A stretch of DNA of 24,296 bases from a virus: positions 1-24,296 of the IMG/VR virus record IMGVR_UViG_3300047994_000303. One strand, given 5' to 3'. The notes below the pieces were generated by a model that was given only the letters and a program-made list of their open reading frames with translations, did no database searches and had not been told where the DNA came from. Shown piece by piece: positions 1-6,526 of this stretch (its first letter is position 1; each line of letters starts with the position of its first letter). A program made the translations under genes and the position numbers.

Positions 1-60
1 GGATGGAAACTCTCCACGGAGGAACTGGCCGAAGTCGATCGCCTGACGTCTTCCACATGA
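1..60 (+). CDS. C-terminal end of an upstream gene (partial)
   Basis: The first frame is open from the window edge and reads GWKLSTEELAEVDRLTSST before a TGA at 58-60. The stop overlaps the ATG of the next gene in an ATGA arrangement, which suggests translational coupling in one operon. The fragment resembles the C-terminal helix of aldo/keto reductases (pattern GWxLSxEEhxxhD), but nineteen residues are too few to assign a family. Function is therefore left open. Confidence 0.45.
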   Translation, partial: GWKLSTEELAEVDRLTSST

Positions 61-1460
61 GCAAGGAACCAGTCGGCGCACCAGTGGCAGAAGCAGGTGC
101 GCCACCTGAAACGATCGATCAAACCTTGGTCCGCGCCCAGATAGCCGCGAAGGCACGACGACACGACGAAGCCACAATAATTTGCAATGACGTGCTAACG
201 CGCGTTCCAGACCATCCTGCCGCGATCGCCCTGCTCGGCATGATCGCGGCAAACACGGGTCGAATGGCGGAAGGCTGCGAACTGCTGGAACGCGCCGTTG
301 CCGCACGGCCGAACATCCCGGCTTTTCGCAGCGCGCTGGCCGCAGTCTATCAGAAGCAATGCCGCATGCAGGACGCATTGCGGGAGGCGGCCACCGCCGT
401 CAATGCGCAATCAACCAGTGCCGAGTTTCTCGTGGGCTTGGCAATGATCCAGATAGACCTGGATCAGCAGGAACAGGCAGCTATCAGCTTGCTACGTGCC
501 ATCGGCCACAAACACGATAGCCCTGAGGCGCATCTGGCCCTAGCCCAGGTTCTGCTGGCGCAGGGCGAAACGGCGCCTGGTTGGATGGAATACGAATGGC
601 GCAACCGCATCGACGTGCCGAACAACACGCTGCCGCGGATGACTTCACCAACCTGGAACGGTATGCGGATCCCGCGGGGTCGTATCCTGTTGGTTGGCGA
701 TCAGGGCTATGGCGATACGCTTCAGTTCTCCCGCTATATTCCTATGGTCAGAGAACGCTGCCAGGAGGTCGTCCTGGGCTGTAGCGCCGAGTTGGCGGAA
801 TTGTTGCGGACCATCCCGGGTGTCGCGCAATGCCATGCTCGCTGGGATGCCATCCCGCCACACGCCGCGCATTGCCGGTTGTCGAGCCTGCCGCTGATGT
901 TCCAGACGACAACCGACACTATTCCCGGCCCATCGCCGTACTTAACCGCTGATCCCACGCGCGTCGCTGCGTGGGCCGCCCGCATGGGGCGCAGGTCCGC
1001 CCCGCGCATAGGAATTGCCTGGACCGGACGCCCAACCCACCCAAACGATATGCGTCGTTCGATCGCGCTGGAGCGCCTTTTACCGCTGGCCGCCGCGCAT
1101 GCCGGCGAGTTCGTGTGCTTGCAGAAACCTGTTCCAGTCCGCGACGCGCCGGCAATGGCAAGTTTTCCAGGCTTGAAAGATTTGTCCGAGGAGCTTGGCG
1201 ACTTCGCCGAAACGGCGGCACTGATCAGCAATCTCGATCTGGTGATCACTATCGATAGCGCCGTTGCCCATCTGGCCGGCGCGCTTGGCAAGCCGGCATG
1301 GGTGATGCTCCCCAAGGCGGCGGATTGGCGGTGGATGCTGAACCGCTCGGATACGCCGTGGTATCCCACGCTGCGATTGTTCCGTCAGAAAACACCCGGC
1401 GCCTGGGATGCGCTGATCGCCGAAGTCTCCAATACATTGCGCAGCGAGGCGCCGTGGTAG
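57..1460 (+). CDS. TPR-repeat protein with glycosyltransferase family 9-like C-terminal domain
   Basis: From the ATG at 57 the protein has 467 residues. Residues about 20-175 form TPR-like helical repeats (for example DHPAAIALLGMIAANTGRMA). Residues about 205-467 match the GT9/heptosyltransferase-like fold usually fused to such repeats: GDQGYGDTLQFSRYIP at the start of the domain, PRIGIAWTGRPTHPNDMRRS in the middle, and TIDSAVAHLAGALGKP followed by DWRWMLNRSDTPWYPTLRLF near the end. Proteins of this architecture act in the cytoplasm in polysaccharide or protein glycosylation, but donor and acceptor cannot be read from sequence. An ATG at 3 is in frame; 57 is preferred because it overlaps the upstream stop (ATGA), although no clear Shine-Dalgarno sequence precedes it. 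It overlaps the next gene by a few bases. Confidence 0.85.
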   Translation: MSKEPVGAPVAEAGAPPETIDQTLVRAQIAAKARRHDEATIICNDVLTRVPDHPAAIALLGMIAANTGRMAEGCELLERAVAARPNIPAFRSALAAVYQKQCRMQDALREAATAVNAQSTSAEFLVGLAMIQIDLDQQEQAAISLLRAIGHKHDSPEAHLALAQVLLAQGETAPGWMEYEWRNRIDVPNNTLPRMTSPTWNGMRIPRGRILLVGDQGYGDTLQFSRYIPMVRERCQEVVLGCSAELAELLRTIPGVAQCHARWDAIPPHAAHCRLSSLPLMFQTTTDTIPGPSPYLTADPTRVAAWAARMGRRSAPRIGIAWTGRPTHPNDMRRSIALERLLPLAAAHAGEFVCLQKPVPVRDAPAMASFPGLKDLSEELGDFAETAALISNLDLVITIDSAVAHLAGALGKPAWVMLPKAADWRWMLNRSDTPWYPTLRLFRQKTPGAWDALIAEVSNTLRSEAPW

Positions 1461-2563
1461 CTGGATTAGGCTCCGGGATCGCGGAGTTCGCTGTCGATAA
1501 ACTGGTTGATCCGGAATGGTACTTGGACTGCCATCCGGATGTTCGGGCATCGGGGCTCGCCCCGACGGAGCATTTTTGCCGCTACGGCTGGCACGAAAAC
1601 AGAGCGCCTAATCCCTGGTTCGATCCCGCATGGTACGTCGCGGCCAATCCGGACGTGGCTGCCGCCGGCCTCAATCCGCTGTTGCATTACATCAACCACG
1701 GCGAACGCGAAGGACGCCACCCCACTGCATATTTCGATCCGATCTGGTATCGGAAGGCCTATGGTTTGGTCGCCGATACCTCCCCGCTCCTACATTACCT
1801 TAATGCTCGTCGCAGCGGGAAATTCAGCCCTTGCGCAACTCTCTATGCGGCACCCTACCTGCCCGAGTACACGGGCCGCGATGCCGCCGTCTGGTCAGAC
1901 CCCTATCTGGAGTGCCGCGAGGCGGCCAAGCGTACCGGCGCAGCTCCCCGTCCGGATGTAGCTTTGATCGAACGAACCAGTCTGCTCGATCCGAACTACT
2001 ATCTGATCAATGGTGGCGATGTCCGGGATGCCGTGCTGAATCCGATCGAGCATTTCTGTAGCTATGGATGGCGGGAGCAGCGCAAACCCAACATTCTTTT
2101 TCACACAGAATGGTATGCCGACACCAACCCAGTCGTGAGGCGGATGCAAATCAATCCGCTGCTACATTACATCACCGAAGGCGAGGCTGCTGGACGCCGG
2201 CCCGCCGTGTATTTCGACCCAGTATGGTATCGGGCAAACTATGCCGACGCCTTGCAGGCAACAAAGCTAGCTCCCCTCGCCCATTATTTGACCCACCGCC
2301 GTACGCAAGCATTTAGTCCGAATGGGCATTTCGATGTCACTTGGTATGTCAACCGATATGGTAGCGAGTTTGGCCCCAACCGCGACCCCTTCGCCCACTA
2401 CCTGCAAATGGGAACAACGCAGGATCTTGACCCGTCTCCTATCTTCAATGCCGCTGCTTATCGACGCCGGAACCTCGGCCGGGTCTCCAGGGCATTCAGG
2501 CAAATAGCGCACCCCGATCGCGACAATCCGCTGGTTCATTATCTCCGGCGACACTATTCGTGA
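1454..2563 (+). CDS. DPxWY/NPDV tandem-repeat protein, surface-polysaccharide context
   Basis: The likely start is the GTG at 1454, inside the last codons of the preceding gene, giving 369 residues; the only nearby Shine-Dalgarno-like element is a weak GAGG. Almost the whole protein is a series of about nine units of 36-45 residues. The clearest unit reads FDPAWYVAANPDVAAAGLNP followed by LLHYINHGEREGRHP. Such repeats are known from proteins encoded with rhamnan-synthesis and other glycosyltransferase genes in alphaproteobacteria, where they may be fused to a catalytic domain. Here no catalytic domain, signal peptide or membrane segment is visible. The overlap with the TPR-glycosyltransferase gene suggests a joint role, perhaps as scaffold or carbohydrate-binding partner; that is inference. 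The two halves are internally duplicated (see the repeat entry). Confidence 0.75.
   Translation: MVAGLGSGIAEFAVDKLVDPEWYLDCHPDVRASGLAPTEHFCRYGWHENRAPNPWFDPAWYVAANPDVAAAGLNPLLHYINHGEREGRHPTAYFDPIWYRKAYGLVADTSPLLHYLNARRSGKFSPCATLYAAPYLPEYTGRDAAVWSDPYLECREAAKRTGAAPRPDVALIERTSLLDPNYYLINGGDVRDAVLNPIEHFCSYGWREQRKPNILFHTEWYADTNPVVRRMQINPLLHYITEGEAAGRRPAVYFDPVWYRANYADALQATKLAPLAHYLTHRRTQAFSPNGHFDVTWYVNRYGSEFGPNRDPFAHYLQMGTTQDLDPSPIFNAAAYRRRNLGRVSRAFRQIAHPDRDNPLVHYLRRHYS
1505..2464 (+). repeat. Internal 480-bp duplication of a four-unit repeat block
   Basis: Residues 18-177 and 178-337 of the repeat protein line up with an exact 160-residue (480-bp) offset and no indels at the anchor points. FDPAWY at residue 56 matches FHTEWY at 216, and FDPIWYR at 94 matches FDPVWYR at 254. 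EHFCRYGWHENR pairs with EHFCSYGWREQR. The fourth unit of the first block is degenerate. By eye the best-conserved DNA stretch (about 1671-1752 against 2151-2232) is roughly three-quarters identical. Confidence 0.8.
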
Positions 2564-2574
2564 GCGACTAGAAC

Positions 2575-3621
2575 TCAAGCCAAACTCCAAAATTCCGCGA
2601 TGCGCCGTGTCGTCGGCAGGTTCACATCAAGGATATATGGCGCAGCCTCGCCTGATTTTCCGTCGATAGGGTAACCATGCCCCATACCTTTGATGCTCCA
2701 CTGCTCCATGAGCGTCCTGCCCTTTCCGGCCCAAGTCCGGTGACGTACCGCCCCAATAGTTGCATCGATGTCGCACGCCAAGCCTAGGCCATGGACGGTG
2801 CCCCACTGGGTCGCCAGAAGATCAGCGTTGTGCGGATCGACCACGGTGTCCGATGCACCGTGCCAGATGGAGATGCGCGGCCATCTGCGCCAATAGCCGG
2901 GAGGAGCAGCGCCCCTGACCTGGGCTGCCCACTCGTCTGGCGTTCGCTTCGGCCCGGCATGCGCCATGCGCATCAGCGCTTGCGCCCCCGTCGCCGCAGC
3001 ACCAACCGGCAGCCCTGCCACAACAGCACCACCGGCGAAGACATCCGGGTATGCCGCCAACAATGCCGCTGTCATGGCGCCGCCAGCCGACAATCCGACA
3101 ACGAAGACCCGCTGCTTATCCGTTTGAAAAAGTTTGATCCCACTATCGACCATCTGACGGATCGACAGCGCCTCCCCCTCGCCACGCCCCGTTTGTGCCG
3201 GCTGGAACCACTGAAAGCACCGACCGTGGTTGTTGCGACCGCTTTGCTCCGGCATCACAAGCGACAACCGCAATTCATCGGCCAGTGCGATCCACCCGCT
3301 GCCCTGGGCAAACTCAGCAGCGCCCTGGCCACAGCCATGCAGTACGACGACCAGCGGTGCACCGGACGGCACCCCCCCTGGCGGCGTATAGACCAGCATC
3401 CGCAAACGCCCCGGGTTGGCGCCAAACTCGTCAATTTCCTCGATACCCGGGGCTTGAAAAGAGGACGAGGCGGGAGTCGTCGGGATGGTGAAATTCGGAA
3501 GCCGCATTTCCTTGATCAGCGGCGAAGGCACTCGCATCTGTCCACCAACCTGGGATGACACTGCCCGCAGCATCGTTTGCATACTGCGTTTGGCGATATC
3601 TACATCGCGTGACCACTTCAT
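2575..3621 (-). CDS. PHB depolymerase-family esterase (alpha/beta hydrolase)
   Basis: 348 residues. The core is that of the Esterase_PHB family: an oxyanion-region motif LHGCGQ at 94-99, FQWFQP at 136-141, the nucleophile elbow GLSAGG with Ser178, a probable acidic residue in GASDTVVDP (Asp258 or Asp262), and the catalytic His315 in GMGHGYP. Members hydrolyse poly- or oligo-3-hydroxybutyrate or other short esters such as feruloyl or acetyl esters on sugars; the substrate cannot be decided here. No signal peptide is evident in the first 55 residues, which favours a cytoplasmic location or an unusual export route. GGAGG lies 12 bases before the ATG, a long but usable spacing. The gene converges on the repeat protein with only 11 bases between the stops, and no terminator is visible there. 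Confidence 0.88.
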   Translation of the reverse strand: MKWSRDVDIAKRSMQTMLRAVSSQVGGQMRVPSPLIKEMRLPNFTIPTTPASSSFQAPGIEEIDEFGANPGRLRMLVYTPPGGVPSGAPLVVVLHGCGQGAAEFAQGSGWIALADELRLSLVMPEQSGRNNHGRCFQWFQPAQTGRGEGEALSIRQMVDSGIKLFQTDKQRVFVVGLSAGGAMTAALLAAYPDVFAGGAVVAGLPVGAAATGAQALMRMAHAGPKRTPDEWAAQVRGAAPPGYWRRWPRISIWHGASDTVVDPHNADLLATQWGTVHGLGLACDIDATIGAVRHRTWAGKGRTLMEQWSIKGMGHGYPIDGKSGEAAPYILDVNLPTTRRIAEFWSLA

Positions 3622-3678
3622 CGGGTACCAAGGCCTCCGTTTGTGACGCCCCAGGGGCCACGTGACCTCGGAACACCC

Positions 3679-3706
3679 TCTATATGGGGGTTATGCTGCG
3701 TCGCAA
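3679..3706 (-). promoter_or_regulatory. Candidate sigma-70-type promoter for the esterase gene
   Basis: On the - strand TTGCGA (3706-3701) and TATAGA (3684-3679) are separated by 16 bases, upstream of the esterase start at 3621. The match is moderate and found by eye, so this is only a candidate. Confidence 0.3.
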
Positions 3707-3723
3707 CACGGCATCACAGCTCG

Positions 3724-4239
3724 TCACGGATGCTTGTGAATCGGATCCACCCAGAAAACAGCCTCCGGCTTCTCCACAGGCTCTATATCCAGGTTGACGA
3801 CCACTGCATCATTGTCGCTGCGGACCAACACACATTCCAGTGTCTCGTGTGAGCTTGCGTTGATTTCCTGGTGCGGCACATAAGGTGGCACGAAGATAAA
3901 ATCGCCGGCTTCCGCCTCGGCGACGAATTCCAATTGCTCACCCCACCGCATGCGCGCCTTCCCGCTCACCACGTAGATCACGCTTTCGAGCGCACCGTGA
4001 TGATGGGCGCCGGTCTTCGCGTTGGCATGGATGCTGACGGTGCCGGCCCAGATTTTCTGCGCGCCCACACGTGCCGCGTTGATCGCGGCGGCGCGGTTCA
4101 TGCCAGCGGTCTGAGCGGTATTCGGGTCAAGCTGATTGGCCTTAATGACCCGAACGCCATTATGACGCCAATCAACCCCACCGGCCGCGGGCGGTGCTTC
4201 ATGCTGGTGATCATCGTCGCGGCGTTGTCCTTGGGTCAT
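3724..4239 (-). CDS. Cupin-domain protein
   Basis: 171 residues from the ATG at 4239, chosen because GGAGG stands six to seven bases upstream; the frame stays open to 4320 but that region lacks a ribosome site. Cupin motif 1 is visible as GAHHHGALESVIYVVSGKAR (metal-binding histidines, then Glu and Gly at cupin spacing), and motif 2 as GDFIFVPPYVPHQEIN. This is a single-domain beta-barrel cupin, probably cytoplasmic and metal-binding. Enzyme, sugar-binding or sensor roles are all possible in this family and the sequence does not choose among them. The first 20 residues are polar and His/Asp-rich. The gene is divergent from the NUDIX gene. Confidence 0.82.
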   Translation of the reverse strand: MTQGQRRDDDHQHEAPPAAGGVDWRHNGVRVIKANQLDPNTAQTAGMNRAAAINAARVGAQKIWAGTVSIHANAKTGAHHHGALESVIYVVSGKARMRWGEQLEFVAEAEAGDFIFVPPYVPHQEINASSHETLECVLVRSDNDAVVVNLDIEPVEKPEAVFWVDPIHKHP

Positions 4240-4250
4240 AGTCCGCCTCC

Positions 4251-4301
4251 GAAGTGTGGAAACCGATCTTGCCGTTTCACTTCGCGGATGGAAACGTCCG
4301 C
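4251..4301. promoter_or_regulatory. Cluster of inverted and direct repeats upstream of the cupin gene
   Basis: GAAGTGTGGAAAC (4251-4263) faces GTTTCACTTC (4274-4283), an inverted repeat interrupted by three bases. TGGAAAC recurs at 4289-4295, 32 bases after its first copy at 4257, close to three helical turns. GCGGA (4284-4288) also pairs with TCCGC (4297-4301). The cluster sits in the 154-bp divergent intergenic region, just outside the cupin ribosome site, as an operator would. No regulator is identified. Confidence 0.35.
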
Positions 4302-4393
4302 ATTTGTGAGCGCGATCCATGGGGAGCAGGAGTTTGGCCGAATTCTTAGTGCATCCTCTGCTAGCCTCGGTAAGCGTGTCGGTTGAATATGCA

Positions 4394-5077
4394 ATGTCCG
4401 CACTGGATGCAACGCTGGAAGCCGAAATCGACCGGCTGTGGGATGTTGCTCAGTTACGGATTAAGTCGGGCGGTGCCGGCAGCTTATTTAATGGCCAAGT
4501 CTTCAGCGCCGATTACATTACAAAAAGCCATATCTGCGGCCATATGACCGAATTCCGCCGCATTGTAGCGCAAATCAGCCGCCCAGAGCTATACGAAGTC
4601 TTAGGACTGCGCCCGCTGGCGGTCTGCGGCGTGCTGCAATGCGTGAGCGGTGTGGTGATAGGCCGCCGGCACACCGGAGCGATTTATCAGGCCGGCATGT
4701 GGCAGTTACCCCCGGCAGGGAGCGTTGACGCAGGCGCGGTACGAATCGACGGCAGCATCGACCTCGCAGGCCAGCTTTTGAAGGAATTGCGTGAAGAACT
4801 AGGCATTTCGGCATCGCTGGTCGATCGGCCAACCCCACTTTGCCTCGTGGAACATCCTGGGACCCACATCTCCGACCTGGGCATGGCTATGACAACCGCG
4901 CTAGACGCCGCCGCCGTGCTTGCCATGCACCGAGTTGGCGGTAACAACGAGTATGATCCGCTGCTTGTGGTAGCCAAAGCGGATGTCCAGGCCTTTGTTC
5001 GCCGCGCCGGCAGTAAACTGGTGCCGCCCGCCGTGGAATTCCTACGCTGCGGAGGATTGCTGCCTTCGCAGGAGTAA
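4394..5077 (+). CDS. NUDIX hydrolase
   Basis: From the ATG at 4394 the protein has 227 residues. The frame is open back to 4319, and the start is uncertain because no good ribosome site precedes either ATG. The Nudix helix is clear in LLKELREELGI (residues about 128-138). It follows WQLPPAGSVD, and an insertion makes the spacing between the Gly and the REUxEE part longer than in the standard box; the usual upstream Glu is replaced (SIDL). An LFNG motif near residue 31 and a conserved-looking LGLRPLAVCGVL segment precede the box, a layout reminiscent of NUDT22-like UDP-sugar hydrolases; that comparison is from memory and weak. The expected activity is hydrolysis of a nucleoside diphosphate linked to another moiety. 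Confidence 0.75.
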   Translation: MSALDATLEAEIDRLWDVAQLRIKSGGAGSLFNGQVFSADYITKSHICGHMTEFRRIVAQISRPELYEVLGLRPLAVCGVLQCVSGVVIGRRHTGAIYQAGMWQLPPAGSVDAGAVRIDGSIDLAGQLLKELREELGISASLVDRPTPLCLVEHPGTHISDLGMAMTTALDAAAVLAMHRVGGNNEYDPLLVVAKADVQAFVRRAGSKLVPPAVEFLRCGGLLPSQE

Positions 5078-5097
5078 TCTGGTACCGCGAACCAGAT
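5077..5097. terminator. Seven-bp hairpin directly after the NUDIX stop
   Basis: ATCTGGT (5077-5083) and ACCAGAT (5091-5097) are perfect complements around a 7-base loop and begin at the last base of the NUDIX TAA. Only a short, mixed T tract follows (ACTTTCGTCT), so termination would be weak. An operator role is the alternative. Confidence 0.4.
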
Positions 5098-5200
5098 ACT
5101 TTCGTCTCAGTCGCCACCATCATCGCCGTCGGCGTAAGATTTGGCACTATATCAGGCGTCAAACCGATTTCTGAATTTTCCATAAACAAACTCTCAAAGC

Positions 5201-5216
5201 TGTGATGTTCGTCACA
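5201..5216. promoter_or_regulatory. Perfect CRP-type palindrome TGTGA-N6-TCACA
   Basis: TGTGATGTTCGTCACA is an exact match to the core consensus of CRP-family binding sites. It lies 60 bases before the start of the GNAT-like gene. If class II spacing applies, the -10 region would fall near TAGCTT at 5238-5243, a modest match. Binding by a CRP/FNR-family regulator is inferred. Confidence 0.5.
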
Positions 5217-5276
5217 TCTTTGGGCACCGGACCTGACTAGCTTCCATTGAAGTTCGTTCTGCCGGGAGTACACTCA

Positions 5277-6095
5277 ATGGACCACGTTATCGCCAGCTCT
5301 GGTCTAAAGCTGACCTACTTGCGCGATTGGGCGTCCATTGAATTATTGGATTCGAATAAGATTTTGGATGACTTGGTAGAGGTCGCGACGGGCCACGCCT
5401 TGTGCAACTGGTTTGCTCGGGTGTCGTTAACCGATTTCGACCATGTAACGCTGGCGACGAATATTAAGACCGGCCGCCACGTCGGTCTTTTAGTTGCGAA
5501 AGACGGCGCTGCCGATTTTGGCTCCTACCTCAATCTTCGAGCTGCCATGGTAATCGACGCTGTGCGAGGAACGATGCTCATGCGCCGCATGCTGGCCTAC
5601 ACTTTGCTGCGCATCGACAGCCTCGACACGATGCCGCGCGTGATCGTTGCACAAACATCCATGCCCGCATGCTATCAGCTTTTGTCCCTGTTCACGCAAA
5701 CTATCCCTGGCGCAGCGATATTTCCAAAAGTCATGCCAGAGGTCATCGACATAGAGCAGGCCCGGCTCGCACGGCAAATAGTACGTAGTATATTGCCGCG
5801 CCTGCCTTATGACTGTGGCACTGGTGTGATCAGGGGGGCAAAGCTGACAAATGCAACATGCTTCACAAGGAAGGCTCGAATTGAACATTCGGTGGAGGCA
5901 ATGTTCGAGCGGCATCTCGGCAGCGACGATCAGATAATGGTAGCCGTAGATATGCAGAGATGTGACAGCCAAACAGTGGCAGCAGAAACGAGGACACTGG
6001 TGCGCTCCCGCTGGAAGGTTCCATCGACGCATATGGAACACGTCGCAATGCCCCAATCCCATAGCCGACGCCGCAAGCCGACTCTTACAGCCTGA
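5277..6095 (+). CDS. GNAT-like protein of unknown function
   Basis: 272 residues from the ATG at 5277, chosen because GGGAG lies eight bases upstream; the ATG at 5247 has no such signal. The middle of the protein (HVGLLVAKDG, then LNLRAAMVIDAVRGTMLMRR and a following helix) resembles beta strands 4-5 and the pyrophosphate-binding loop of GNAT acyltransferases, but the Q/RxxGxG/A signature is not intact (VRGTMLMRR). The C-terminal 50 residues are basic and low in hydrophobicity. No autoinducer-synthase motifs are seen. The gene follows a 199-bp intergenic region with two palindromes, so it is probably transcribed separately from the NUDIX gene. It is the last chromosomal gene before the phage block. 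Confidence 0.5.
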   Translation: MDHVIASSGLKLTYLRDWASIELLDSNKILDDLVEVATGHALCNWFARVSLTDFDHVTLATNIKTGRHVGLLVAKDGAADFGSYLNLRAAMVIDAVRGTMLMRRMLAYTLLRIDSLDTMPRVIVAQTSMPACYQLLSLFTQTIPGAAIFPKVMPEVIDIEQARLARQIVRSILPRLPYDCGTGVIRGAKLTNATCFTRKARIEHSVEAMFERHLGSDDQIMVAVDMQRCDSQTVAAETRTLVRSRWKVPSTHMEHVAMPQSHSRRRKPTLTA

Positions 6096-6128
6096 AGTGC
6101 CGCGACAAAGCTGGCAACGCCACAGGGG

Positions 6129-6458
6129 TCAGCGGTGCATGCCGACGAGGGTATTCCAACCGTATGCCAATAGCGCCAGCATCCAGGCAGTGAGTAGGCT
6201 TTTCCAGAATGCCCAGTCTTCACGACTGACAAACTTGCCAGTGACGTCTTGCAAGCTTTCGCGAAAGGTTTCCGCTTGGCTTGCCAGAGCCAGAGTAAAC
6301 CGGTCGGACATTGCGCGAAACGATGCATCCAGTTCGGCATCACGCGTACCTAGCCTTTCGACCGCCGACACTACATATCGCATCTGTTCTTCCAGCCGTG
6401 CCAAGCGATCGATCAGTTCGTCATTCATCTGGGGATTGATAATCGGACTTGGTGTCAT
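6129..6458 (-). CDS. Small coiled-coil, C-terminally membrane-anchored phage protein (XhlA-like)
   Basis: 109 residues. Residues 11-75 are a charged heptad-rich coiled coil (DELIDRLARLEEQMRYVVSA). Near the C-terminus one membrane span is likely, in WKSLLTAWMLALLAYGW (about residues 85-101). This layout resembles XhlA-type haemolysin or holin-accessory proteins placed at the end of phage late operons, but the match is architectural only. The ATG at 6458 has a close GGAA; Met11 is an alternative start without a ribosome site. It is the last gene of the phage block, 68 bases after the esterase-like tail protein. A lysis accessory role is inference. Confidence 0.6.
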   Translation of the reverse strand: MTPSPIINPQMNDELIDRLARLEEQMRYVVSAVERLGTRDAELDASFRAMSDRFTLALASQAETFRESLQDVTGKFVSREDWAFWKSLLTAWMLALLAYGWNTLVGMHR

Positions 6459-6526
6459 GGCTTCCGTCTATTCGAAAGTACAACTTAATGCCTCCCTGCT
6501 TTGTCGCAGACTGAACGGACGTTCCT

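Noticed and set aside
734-1369. Long - strand frame opposite the glycosyltransferase
   Set aside because: The + strand product has clear TPR and GT9-like motifs; the antisense translation has none.
5077-5097. Lux-box reading of the ATCTGGT/ACCAGAT palindrome, given the GNAT-like gene downstream
   Set aside because: The spacing and core do not match the 20-bp lux-box pattern, and the downstream protein lacks the conserved residues of LuxI-type synthases.
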